Positions 24,397-37,500 of a stretch of 64,000 bases of DNA are shown here, one piece after another. The translations under genes and the position numbers were made by a program. Position 1 is the first letter of the stretch. Every line of letters begins with the position of its first letter. The DNA lies in assembly GCF_040954645.1 (NCBI RefSeq), contig NC_092809.1:62500141-62564140 (forward strand), read 5' to 3'. This stretch comes from Diabrotica undecimpunctata. Lineage: Eukaryota > Arthropoda > Insecta > Coleoptera > Chrysomelidae. The notes under the pieces were generated by a model, which was given only the letters and a program-made list of their open reading frames with translations, was not told where the DNA came from and ran no database searches.

Positions 24397-26213
24397 ATGG
24401 TGGGTATATGTCGTATAGCTGTGGGTAATAATAGAACTTTAAAATGACCTTCGAAAATATATTTTATTGAACATAAATAATAAAGATACAAACCAATATA
24501 CAGAAAAAGATAAAAAAAACTAAGCTTAAGATATGTAAAAAAAATCTAAGCATCGAAGAAGTCACAAATATAAATATCCCTCTGGACTATCCTTCCCTGT
24601 ACACATGGCATGAGCCCATTGACAACATCGAACAGTTTTACCACACCTCGTCTTTTTTGCTACCATCACCACATAATACACAGAAGTCATTTTCATCTGA
24701 CACGAGATCGTCCAACTCATCATCATCGCACTTTCAGTTCATTTTCTGAAACATCTTCGGAGCTGCTGTCTTCAAAAACTTTATTTTTGTACCTTTTTGC
24801 TGTTGCTGGATATACTTGGCACTGCAGCATCATTATTTTTTGTATTAGACACTTGAGTTTGATTGTCTCTGGAAGAGATGGACGGAAGCGGCTCATCATC
24901 AACAACAACAGGTAAATCATAAGTTGCGGCTAAAAAGGCATCAGCCGTGAATTTATCTTTTTGGAAAGACCAGATCCCAGCTGCCTGAAAGCCTGATTGT
25001 GCTTTGTGCATTGTAGCAGTATGCATGTATGCTTTATTAAATATCCCGCCTAAATCATATTGTGTTATCTTCTCTGCTGTCTGTAAGTGATAAACACAAT
25101 ATCTTTTGAATGCTGATTTGAGAAGACCAAAAAAGTTATATTCAATGGTTGGAGCTTCTGTGAAGTGTGAGGAGATATTTTTAAAAGAGAAATCCCATTG
25201 ACTCTACAGTAATTAAATATAGGAAGAGAAATGTGACTAGAGTGGTTATCCAAAATCAAAATGACTAGATTATCTTTCGACGGTTTTACGGTATTTTTAA
25301 AATGCTGAAGCCATTTATAAAAAAAGATCTCCGTTAATCCAGCCGCCTTTAGAACAAGAATAAATATATTTGGAAGGACCATTTTTTTTGTTAATGCGTC
25401 TGTCATTCTAATCCTTGGAAAGATAAACATTGGTGGAATGCAACAGCTGCCTGATGCGTTGAAGCAGCAAATAATTGTGACTGTCTCTTTCACCGGATGA
25501 TTTCCCGCCAAACTATTTGACATCCTTAGATCACAGTTTTTTGCAAGGCTTTTGCACGGTGGTAATTCCACTTTCATCCACTTTAAAAATTCGGTCTTCT
25601 TTGGTTAAATTTCGTGTATAATTGTTGCAAATTATTAAAAAAGATGGTAACTTGCTTTTTATTAAAAGTCGAGATCCCATTCATACTGGAGAGTTCAGGC
25701 TTTCTTAGAGAAATTTCTGGATGTCTCTTTAGAAAGCCTAAATACCAGTCTTTGCCTGCCATTTGTGTCTGAATATTAAAATTATGTTTAATATGACTAG
25801 CATTCGTCAATGAGAATGCAAGTCTTCTCAGCTGGTTTCTGGTCAAACCATGAAATAATTTCGCCATCTATAAAACGTGCTCTGTTAATTGTTTTTATTG
25901 TTTGATTGAAAAAATGCAACGCTTCAAAACATGAGGATTTACGATGTCACGTTCACCATCAACACAATTCTTACATTTTCGAATGAAAGATTCTGGAATA
26001 TTGAATCTTCTTCCAGCTTCGCGTATGTTACCACCATTTTTTGCGAAGTCTAGAGCCGTGCTCATAGTTTCAGCATCGCAGGACGCCTTTGTGGTTGATA
26101 TTTCGGCATCTGTAAAATAATGGCTTTTCTATATAAAATATGGTATATGAAGGTTTAGATTTATTTTGTTGCTTTATATATCTTATCGGCTAATGGTGTA
26201 CAATACGCACCAT
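24397..26213 (-). mobile_element. Pogo/Tigger-like transposon, ends tentative
   Basis: Possible ends are ATGGTGGGTAT at 24397 and its imperfect complement ATACGCACCAT ending at 26213, each next to TA, enclosing the transposase pseudogene. A nearby 13-bp direct repeat (TCGGCTAATGGTG at 24390 and 26186) makes the exact ends uncertain. Confidence 0.4.
24546..26109 (-). pseudogene. Pogo/Tigger-type transposase, inactivated
   Basis: The minus strand starts MPKYQPQRRPAM at 26109, then a Psq-type helix-turn-helix (frame-broken, about 26070-25900), FHGLTRNQLRRLAFSLTNAS and KDWYLGFLKRHPEISLRKPE (CENP-B-type DNA-binding domain). The DDE_1 catalytic domain has ETVTIICCFNASGSCCIPPMFIFPR, LVILILDNHSSHISL (the DNH.SH second acidic motif) and ISLLKISPHTSQKLQPLNITFLVF (the PPHTSH..QPLD region, where the last Asp is Asn). 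The C-terminal acidic tail continues through a frame change near 24790 to a Cys-containing end at 24546. The roughly 520-codon length suits the family. Stops near 25890, 25580 and 25030 and the Asp-to-Asn change make it inactive. Confidence 0.82.
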
Positions 26214-26261
26214 TAGACAACCTTCCACTTCACCACCTTCTCTACATTTTTATTTTTCAGA

Positions 26262-29200
26262 ATGAAGTTCAACCTATATGTTTGGGCTGTGCTATTAGCT
26301 CTTACGCTTCTAAGTACCAAAATAGACGCTGGAACAAGAAGAAAACATTCATCTAAACCAAAGCCTCAATCCGATGATCCGAATAGTATACAACCAGAAG
26401 AGGTTCAAAATCAAGATCCTAATGAATTTGAAGAGTATGGCAAATTAGACGACTATGAAGATTATTATGATGAAAATGAAACTAGAAGGCGTAAGTATGA
26501 CAGTTGGTTTGTGTTCATTTTTTATTTGTGTATGAATGGCTAAAATAATTCACCAAAACATCTTTTTAATCATTTCACTTGAAATCATTGATTTTATAAA
26601 CTTTGATGCCATTGTTACTCTAACGCTATTGCATTTCATTTCTTTTTCCTCTTACTCTTATTTGATTTATCATCATCAATTACCACCCTGATTTGTACAT
26701 TTCTGAGCATAGGCCTCCCCTAGATATTTTTATCTATTTCTGTTCTGCGCCTCATTGAATTGGCCGCAATTATTTAGAGGTCGTCGGTCTATCACGTTAG
26801 AGGACTTCTCCGGCTTCGCTTGTCTATAGGTGGTCTCCACTCAAGCAATTTTTTTTGACCACCTGCCATCTTTTTTGTCACTCTAGTCGTCTACGAACTT
26901 CTACGTTTCTTAGTCTATTTTTCAAGCTTGTCTCAAGCATTAAACTCTCTATTTTACGTTTTGTTCTTCTCAATGTTTCCGCTGTTTTTACAGAGTTAAT
27001 GTTTTTACTCTGTGTGTGACAAATGGCAGCACACTTGTTAAACGCTTTGCTTTTTGAATCGATTGACATTTATTTTAAAGACGTCTCTCATTTTTCCTAA
27101 TGTAATCCAACCTAAACTTAGTCTTCTGAGTAGTCTACATGTCTGGTTGTCTCGCGTTAATCTTATTTCGTTGCCCAAATACAGATATTTTTCAACAACT
27201 TCTATAGGAGATTCCTCCATTTCTATTAGCTCATTGGAGACAAGATTAAGATTTGTCATCATTTTTGTTTTCCCATAGTTTATCCTTAAACGGACTCCCT
27301 CTATTAATTGCTGTAGTTATTGTAGCATAACTCTTGCTTCTTCTAAGTCGTCTAATATCTGTCCTTCAATGTTAATACCCTTTGAGTCTTGCGCACGACT
27401 AGTGATTCAGTAAATATATTTGGTTTTACCATCTGCATATTTTTAAACCTAAAATGATTAATATGATTGTTGTAGCCGTTCCTGCATCAGTTACGTATCC
27501 TTCTACACCAGCTCCTATTACAACTCCACAACCAGAAAACGAACGTCCTCGCAATCGTCACCCCGAACGAACAACGGAAATTTTTGTTCAGCCCGAAAAT
27601 GAACGACCTACGCAAAGACCTAAAGGAAGCGTAAATGTTCATGTCATTCCACCCACAGAGAGAACGTTAACGTGCACACAAGACAACAAAGAATATCAAG
27701 ATACAGAAAGATGGAAAGTAGGAGAATGCACAGAATGTACCTGTGTTAAGGGTAAAACAGAATGTAACACTGACGAAGTATGTTTGCAAACACTGAACTC
27801 CCCTCAGTCAGGTAATGTTTTGATAGAATATTTCATGAGTATATTAACAAGACATTATTTCAGGACCTCAAGGAGAACATGGTGAAGCTGGTGAACGCGG
27901 AAGGCCAGGAGATCCGGGAATGCCAGGCAATCCGGGTACTCCTGGTATTCCAGGTGCACCCGGACCACCTGGTCCTCTACCAGATTTAAGTGCCTTCTAC
28001 CAACAATTATCACAATCCCAAGGTGGTGACAAAGGACCTAGTTATCCAGAACCATTTCAATACCTACAAGCACAAGTTGGACCAGTCGGGTCTAGAGGGC
28101 CACCAGGTAAAAAAATCCGTGAAAACTCAAATTTCCTACTAAATGATTTATTATACCTAAAGGTCCACCGGGCCCCGTAGGACCGCAAGGTTTCCAAGGT
28201 CTTCGGGGAGAAATAGGCGAACCAGGACCCGCCGGACCACCAGGACCTGCTGGACCCAGAGGACTAACGGGTTCACCCGGCAAAGATGTAGGTATTCCTA
28301 AAATTTTTGTTTATTTTGGAAAACTTAGTTTCATTTATAGGGAGAACGAGGAGATGACGGTGAAGCTGGAGCAGCGGGAGCAACAGGTCCTCCTGGTTCA
28401 CGAGGTATTCCGGGGATGCCCGGATTGCCGGGAGTAAAAGGGCATAGAGGATTTCCTGGACTAGACGGTTCTAAAGGTGATCAAGGTTCACCCGGTGAAA
28501 AAGGATCACAAGGAGTATCAGGACCAATGGGACAAACTGGATCTCAAGGACCTGCTGGCCCGAGAGGAGAAAGAGGACGCGAAGGTCCTCCGGGACCTCC
28601 TGGAATAAGAGGAATTGATGGAATTGCTGGACCACCAGGAATGCCAGTAAGTATCATTGTATATTAAGTCATTAAAAAAGATCCCTGTATTTCCTATAGT
28701 AAATGAAGATTATTTAAAATTAATAAAACTTAATAAGGAATTTATAAAGGATAATAACTTTAAAATATGAAATACGTTAGCTATGTATACATTTATTTTT
28801 AGGGTTCTATTGGTAAGCCTGGAGCACCAGGATTTCCAGGAAATCCAGGTACAAAAGGAGATCAAGGGGCATCAGGTCCAAAAGGTAGTCAAGGCTACCA
28901 AGGAAGTAGAGGTAAAATTTTGTTTTTAAAAAGGATTAAAAAATATTCTTTTTATATTTTATTAGCGTATACGTAAAACTTTCATAAATCATTAAATGTT
29001 TAGGTGAATCAGGAAGGCCAGGTTCACCGGGAGAATCTGGTCCTCCCGGTCCCGCTGGAAAAGATGGATTACATGGAGAAAAAGGTAACACTGGAGTTCC
29101 GGGTATAGTAGGACCACCCGGATTTCCCGGAGCCAGAGGACCTCCAGGACTAGCTGGAAGTTCTGGTCAACCAGGAGCTAAAGGGGCTGATGTAATAAAA

Positions 29201-32200
29201 CTTGTTATCGTGTTTATCGTTTTATTCTAAACTATTATATTTATAGGGTTTGCCTGGGGAAAGAGGATACAGAGGAGAACCTGGTATTAAAGGGGAAATA
29301 GGTTCTTCAGGACCTAGAGGATTACCTGGTTTATCTGGGCCAGAGGGAAAACGTGGAAAACGAGGTATGAGAGGATCTCCAGGACCTCAGGGACTTACTG
29401 GAGAGCGTGGTATTGCTGGAGTAAGAGGTCTTCCCGGTCCTGACGGAGCACCGGGGCCTAAAGGTAATAACTCCAAAGTTCGTACATAATTTGGTTTCAC
29501 TAAATTTGTCTGCATAGGTCAAACTGGAACAAGGGGTGGAGTTGGTCCGGCTGGACCAAAAGGACCGGAAGGAGAGGTTGGCAGGCCAGGTTCTCCAGGT
29601 TTACAAGGAATTAGAGGTGTACCTGGGAGAATTGGCGCACCTGGAAAACCAGGTCCATCAGGAGAAAGAGGCATACCCGGACAAGATGGAAAGCCAGGAG
29701 AAGCTGGGCCTCAAGGAATTCAAGGTCTGCCTGGTCCTTTAGGTTTGCCCGGTGAAAGAGGATTGACTGTGAGTTATTAAAAAGAAGTGTTATTAACAAT
29801 CTTATACTATATTATTTAACTGATAGGGTGAACCAGGGAAGGATGGAGAAGCTGGTCCTCTCGGACCATCAGGTCCCAGAGGTGATGCAGGTAAAGATGG
29901 AAATCCAGGCCCGCCAGGTCTTCAAGGTCCTCCAGGTGTAGATGGCGAAAGAGGAGCTCCTGGTGTCGATGGAGCGAGAGGTTTTCAAGTACGTTTTAAC
30001 GCATTCAATATAGTAGCTATATGGAATTTAAATTTTGTTTAGCGTAACTAAGAGTACCTACTTATGTGTACATATATTTAGGGTCTTCCTGGAGCTGTTG
30101 GTAATCCAGGTTCACCCGGTAAGGATGGAGAACCAGGAGTGCAAGGCCCTATTGGTATTTCCGGACCACAAGGACAAAGAGGAGAACGAGGTTTTCCAGG
30201 AGAAAGGGGACTACCTGGTATATCAGGTCTACCCGGACCTAAGGGTGCTACTGGAGCTCAAGGAGCTGACGGACCACTAGTAAGTTTTTATATGAATATA
30301 TTTTAAGACGAGATAAATGTACATATTTTATTTTAAGGGGCCAGATGGTCCACCTGGACCAAAAGGACACCCCGGTTTGCCAGGCGCAATAGGATTACCT
30401 GGATTAAGAGGAGCACTTGGTCCACAAGGTGAAAAAGGAGAACATGGATCTGTAGGGCCAATTGGGCCTGATGGAGCTCCAGGAAGACAAGGTGAACGTG
30501 GACCCATGGGTCCACTAGGGCCTCCCGGTCCACCCGGAGAACCTGCTGCACCAGGAGAACCTGGACCACAAGGAATATCAGGTTAGTTAACAAATAAAGT
30601 GCTATGGAAGATAATCTGTCTCATAAACATATCAACGGTAGAGAAAAAACTCCATTTTACAAAAACATTGCATTTAATATTCGCTTCTACTCAACAATAC
30701 ACCTTTTTCATTATTTTTATCCACCTTACTCGTTTTCAAACCATATCTTATTTGTCTGCTGTCAATTTGATAATATGGAAAAATGTTTTTAGTATAACTC
30801 AAAAATTAGTAGTTTCCGAGATATATATGTAATATTTTAAATTAAATTAATATTATGTATTAAACAGGTGAACCAGGGGCACCTGGCGCGATTGGAGAAA
30901 GGGGACCATCAGGACCCCAAGGAGCTCAAGGATTTCCTGGACCACCAGGACTGATAGGATTACCTGGAATTAAAGGAGAACGAGGTTTTAATGGCATGAA
31001 AGGGGCCCAAGGTAATTCCGGATTACCAGGCAGACCTGGAGAGTCTGGTGCACAAGGTCCAATTGGATTAACAGGAGCCAAAGGGGCTCGAGGGGAAGCT
31101 GGACAAAGAGGAGATGCTGGTATTATGGGAGCTCCTGGTAGACCAGGAGAACAAGGACCAGTTGTAAGTACTGCTGTAAAAATCACATTAGGATTTAAAA
31201 TTTTGTTTTAATATATAGCATAAATAGTTATTATGTTTTATGCTAATGATTTATAATAATATTTAGGGACTTCCTGGAAACGCTGGACCCTCAGGACCTC
31301 AAGGAATACCGGGTATAAAGGGAGCAACCGGTGATATTGGACGGTCTGGCTTACCTGGTTCACAAGGTCTACCAGGAGCTCAAGGACCAGAAGGTGCAAG
31401 AGGAGAAAGGGGAAATGAAGGACCTCCAGGACCCGTTGGACCAATTGGTCCTCAAGGAGCATCTGGGGAAAGAGGTATTCCCGGTTTTCCTGGGCCTCCA
31501 GGACCTATAGGAAGCCAAGGAGCTAGAGGATCACCAGGAGAAGTGGGACCTGCAGGAAAACCAGGAAATGAAGGTCCCCCTGGCCCACAGGGTATGCCCG
31601 GACCTCTCGGACCTCCAGGATCAAGTGGAGATCAAGGACCAGAAGGACCCTCCGGTAAACCAGGTCTACCGGGAATATCAGGAAGACCAGGTGATAAAGG
31701 GCCTCAGGGATTACCTGGCCCACCAGGCAATGTAGGAACTCCAGGATTACCAGTACGTAATTGAAAGAGTAATCTATAATCTAAATATAAGTTAATAAAC
31801 ATTATTTTAGGGTCCTCAAGGTCCTCCAGGACAAGCAGGTTTAGCAGGTGAAAGGGGACCCCGAGGTGAACAAGGATCAGCTGGACAAGATGGTGCTCCA
31901 GGAGAAAGAGGAAAACAGGGTGCACCTGGTCTACAAGGATCAAAAGGAGATCGAGGAGAAATGGGTTTAATAGGCCCCAAAGGTCATGCTGGTCTAATGG
32001 GTCTTCAAGGATTACCTGGAGCTCAAGTATTAAATATGGAGAGTTTAAGTGTCGCATTTGTTTAATTTAAATATTCTAGGGTGCCCCCGGTGAACGAGGC
32101 CTTCCCGGAGAAAGAGGTCTACCAGGTAAGGATGGAGAAAGTGGATCAAGGGGTCCACCAGGAAGAGAAGGTAGTTCTGGACCGCAAGGGCCAATGGGTT

Positions 32201-34457
32201 CCCCAGGTTCAAGAGGTGAAAGTGGCAAGGATGGAAGACCTGGATCTCCAGGAGCACCAGGTAAGATTAGAAAAAAATTAATTCATATAAAACATTATAA
32301 ATCTTAATTCCTTATTTCAGGACCAGCTGGACCTCCAGGTCCTCCAGGAGAAGGAATGGGTTACGATGCTGCAAGCTTAGCTGCTTTGCTAGCTCAAGGC
32401 CAAAATAATCAAAAAGGACCTGATTCGATGAATGATCAACCTCCTAGGATATTTGGCAAAGAGCTGACTGCAGAAGAAACTCGCGAACTAATCGACAAAG
32501 CTTACGAACAACTTAAAACATCTTTTGAAAAATTAAGAAAGCCTAATGGACAGAAAAATTCACCAGGAAAAACTTGTCGAGATATTAAAGCTGCGTATCC
32601 AGACTCCCAAAATGGTATGCTATTTCCATTCAACTTCAGTAACTAGGATTGAGACATATATTACTTTGATTTTATTATAGATCCAGCTTTTTTTATTAGC
32701 TAATACTCTTTTTTATTTTAGGACAATACTGGGTTGATCCTAACGAAGGTGACATAAAAGATTCTATTCTAGTATACTGTAACATGGAAGAAAGAGCAAC
32801 CTGTATACTGCCTTCTCCAGTTAGAACACCGGAAGTAAACTACAAGGGCAGAGAACCAGAAATTTGGCTTGGAGATGTAAATCACGGAATGAAGGTATAT
32901 CTCGACCACTATATATTATGATAGAGATAGGGGAGTAGCAAAGCTTCTTACGATGGAATACAAAGCGGTGTTCTATCTTATTCCGAATACTTTCTCTCTT
33001 CCTGTCATGTGCATGTGGCTAAAATTTGACCCGCACAGATACAGTGTTATATTTTTACCCCTACGAATTGGGAAAAATTCTTTATTATTAAAGTTTCGAC
33101 TTCAAGATATGTGGCCTATTTTAAAATACAATTTTTAAGAGTGTAGGCGCAAAATTCCCGGCCAATGCTTTTTAAATGCATTCATTTTTTTCGAATCCTG
33201 AGAAAACTAATAAGTATTTTTGAAAAATTTAGACGCAGAATGAAAGATTACATTATTACCGAGGGCCGAAAGTCCCTGAAAACTTCTATAATGTTTATTT
33301 TAGTAAGTTACAGGAGTGAAAAAAAAAGAGAAAATTAAGTGTGATTTTGAATTGAATCAAATATATCATTCAAAATAAATTTTTTGTTTATTCTAAGGGA
33401 CTTTCAGCCCTCGGTAATAATGTAGTCTTCCATTCTGCGTTTAAATTTTTCAAAAATATTTATTAGTTTTCTCAGGATTCGAAAAAAATGAATGCATGTA
33501 AAAAGCATTGTTCTTGTTTTATGTTGGAAACAAAACAAAGTAATTCTCATGATTTTAAACTGCATTTTTTTACTGACAACGTGAGTATTTTATTTAGTTG
33601 CCAGTTTTTCCCGCACCCATTTTTTTAGCATCTTCGTGTACACCATGCTTAAATCTAAGTTTTGGCCTATCTCTTCGCCTACTTCCCACAGGCTCTGACA
33701 TAAGGATTCTTCTAGGAGGGTTGTTCTGCTGAGATCTTGCTAGATGTCCTTCGCATCTTAGTATTTTCATTTTTTTCTATCTTTATCACCAGATATCTGT
33801 TTGTACATATTATTAAAATATAAGACTCGTCAAAATATATGAGTTCCTGTGATCAAAAAATATTGAAATACTGAAATTATGTTCCTTTGATTTGTTTTCC
33901 TTTTTCTATTACCAGTTGCATTATATTATTGCTTTTTGTTGTGAAGTAGTTGGTTCTGTTTATTTATTATTGTTTTATGTACTCCTGTTCTGATTGTCTT
34001 ATCGTAAAACTGACGTCGTTTTCATCTTGTTTATATAGGTGTCTATCTCATACTGGTAAACCCATTCGCTCGCAATTTCTTTTCCATGGCTTCAGACTTT
34101 TCTCTGGGAATATTTTAAATAAACTGGGGCATGTAGAGCAGACTTGCAATAGTCTTGTTGTCTTTTTAAATATGCTGAATATTTTGTTCCCAATTTTACT
34201 GAGTACTCTGTTATTCTTGTAGATTTTATTCGCTGCTTTTTTAGTGTTTGAAGCACTTCATTATCGTTTACTGCTTTCCATAGTTTAGTTTTAGCAATTA
34301 TGTATCATGTATTCTTAAAGTCCATAAATGCTAAATAGATGAGCCTATATTTGACCATTATTTTTTCTATGCGTTGTTCTAATATATAAATATGATCTAT
34401 GCGTGATTTTTCTACTGTAACCCCCTTTGGTCGTTACCAACCTTTTTTCTTTTATAA

Positions 34458-34503
<46 letters not shown>

Positions 34504-37500
34504 TTCTAACTTTTTCTTCTTCTTCTTTCTTATATCTAACCTAACCAACAGATATACATCTATCAAAAATAGTCTATCAAAAATGCCTCAACTAAGCAAA
34601 TGTAGGTAGCGACCATAGCCTTTTTTTTGGGAAGAGGAAATCTTCATAAGACCATCAGAGCAGATCGCAGCACCAAAAGAAACCTTGGTACTACGCTCTC
34701 CTCTAGTGTGTGTCAGTGCGCTGGCCTGATCCAAACATCCGTGAAGCCCAGTGAATCGATCGTGAGAACGCGACTAATACCTCCTTATTAGACACGTGTT
34801 TTTAGTGTTCTTACTTCGGCTGTCCCGCTGGTGCTCTCTCTCTACGCTCTCTACTCCATGTCAGTAATGCGGATAGTAAGAAGGAGTAGTTCATCTTTGG
34901 ACCTATTTTATTTGATTTGATTTGTTCTTATGATTTCTTCCTTACAACGAGGAATCAAAGTCTTGCAGTCTTCTGTTAATCTCTCATCTCCCATCTTGTC
35001 TCAGTCTCGTGTTTGCTTTTTTTATTATTTTTCTTATTCTCCTTGGTATTTTTGAGAGAAAAATTCTTACAATGATTTTTGGGGCCGTAAATGAAAATGG
35101 ACTATAGCGTCGAAGATGCAACTTTGAACTATATCAGTTATACACTGATCCAGCTATTGTGAAATTCGTTAAAGTGCAGACTTAGATGGGCTGGACACAT
35201 TGCTAGGATATCATATTAAGTATATACGAAGAGATTAACATTTTCAAAACCAGAGGGCACAAGAAGTAAAGGATGACCACGGAGGAGATGGATTGATGAT
35301 ATGGAAGAAGACCTACATATTCTAATGGTCAGAAGATGGAGGGAAGTTGCCAGGAATTGACAGGCAACTTTTTTGTGAACAGGCCAAGATCCACATCGGA
35401 TCGTCGAGCCACTTATGATGATGATGATGATGATGATGATTATTTCTGTTATTAGGTCTATTATCTCGTTAAAGTTATCTGCGTTTTGCATGGCTACAGT
35501 CATTATACTCTCTGATGTTGTCTCCCCTAGAATTGATCTCATATCTTGTTGTTTATCGTGAAAAAGGTTGCAATGGAATACGAAATGCTCTGCGTCGTAG
35601 CGCACTCCGCAATCTATACATAAATCGTCTTCAGTTTTCCTTATGCGATATGTATAAGACCTAAATGAGCCGTATCCGGTCAGGAATTGTGTAAAAAATA
35701 ATTTGTTTTTTTAAACCTACATTTATACCACTCTTTCACATCTGGAATTAGTGTCTTTGTCAATTGTGCTTTTTCTGTCTATGCCTCCCATTCTTGTTGC
35801 CATTTGTTTAGCATATGTTCGCTTACCTCGGTTTTTACCTGTGTTAGGTAGCCGTTATCATTGTGGTATAATATTTTACGTTCTTTCGCTAAGAGGTAAA
35901 TGGGGAGCGTATATTTTATAGGTACTCGGCCCGCCTATCTTTGGCATAATCTTTGGCAGAGGTTCTCAATTCAGTCTTCTGAACTACATTTATCAGGTGT
36001 TTCGTGTATCTCAAACCTGAATCAAGGTGTATGCTTAAATACTTAGTATATTTACTTGGTTCTATACTTCCACCATTTAAATTAAAACTCAGATTTGGTC
36101 TTTGTCTTGATCCTTTTAGTACTACTATATCTGTTTTGCTACTTGCCAACTCTAGGTCATTCTCTAGTATCCACCTGTGTAAGAACTTGTCTGTCACCTT
36201 ATTTCAATATCCCCATTCATATTAGTCTCTATTAGGATTGTGAGGTGGTCTGCATATGCTATAGCGTAGGTGTCTTGACCATAGCCTATTTTTAATAACC
36301 CGTTGTACAGTGTATTCCATAACGTAGATCCCGAAACGGACCCTTACGGTACTCCTGATGATAATTTCATATCTTCATTACATGCCACATTTAAATACCT
36401 GTAGTAAAGGCGGCTAGAGACGGTTTCCCAATAGGAATACGATCAGTAGAAAGATAACAACATTGACGAAACGACAACTTACTGGAGGCACATTGAAAAA
36501 CAGATAGTCATGTCTACATAAAATGAAGAAGTTTTTCTATACAGTCTGCCCATAAATAATATTACACTGATTTCTCAATATTTCTCGTATTTTTTCTATC
36601 CCCTTTCTTATATACGAAGGTAACATATCTTTGTGTTCAATCGTTTGGTAAATCCTCTTCATTCAGTCCTTTATCAAACATTTTATATATCATGCGAAAT
36701 AATTTTTCCCGTCCATTTTTAATCAGTTTATTTGTTCTGTCAGGGTATCTGGTCCTCTACATGGTTTTCTTCTTTCTCTATGGTTTGTGCCATAAATTGA
36801 CGACGATTTACAGTTAGTAGTTATTTATAATATTCCTGTCATTCTTGTTCTTTGATTTGACCAATACGTGTTTCCTTCGTCTTATTTTTTAGAGCGACTT
36901 TAAGAAATGCTATAGTACTGAATTCCTAGTTCCTCCAATATGCTGTTTTATGTCTGCATATTTTCCCCATTCTTTATTCTTTTTAGTGTTTTACTCTTCT
37001 TTTAACTTGTTTTGGAGCATAAAGCCCAAATCTATATTGATAATATCTTCTTACACCCTTATCTTTTCACACGTCAGTTATATTGCTCATATAACTTCTA
37101 ACAGAACACAACAAATCTAAAATAAATCAGGCAGGTCTATGTACTCTCACGTTCTCTTCTGGTTTCATACAGAAGAGATAGAATAATTTGTTGATTGATA
37201 CATGCTTTCCAAATTACTAGTTTACTACGATCAGAAAGAAGCAAACAGATTTAAACTTATATGTATTATTTTATATCTTTCAGATAACGTACAAAGCAGA
37301 CAGTACTCAAATAGCCTTTTTGCATTTGCTGTCATCTAAAGCCAGACAAAATCTCACATACCATTGCAAGAAATCAGCAGCATATTTTGATGCTACGAGA
37401 CATACTTTCCGACGAGGAATCAAACTGCTCACCTGGAATGATGTCGAAGTTACTCCAAAGGGAAAACTAAAGTACGAAGTACTTAGTGACGAGTGCAGAG

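Noticed and set aside
28092..32257. Pro- and Leu-rich frames antisense to collagen and alternative + frames
   Set aside because: Shadows of Gly-X-Y repeats; the spliced + frame explains the coding signal.
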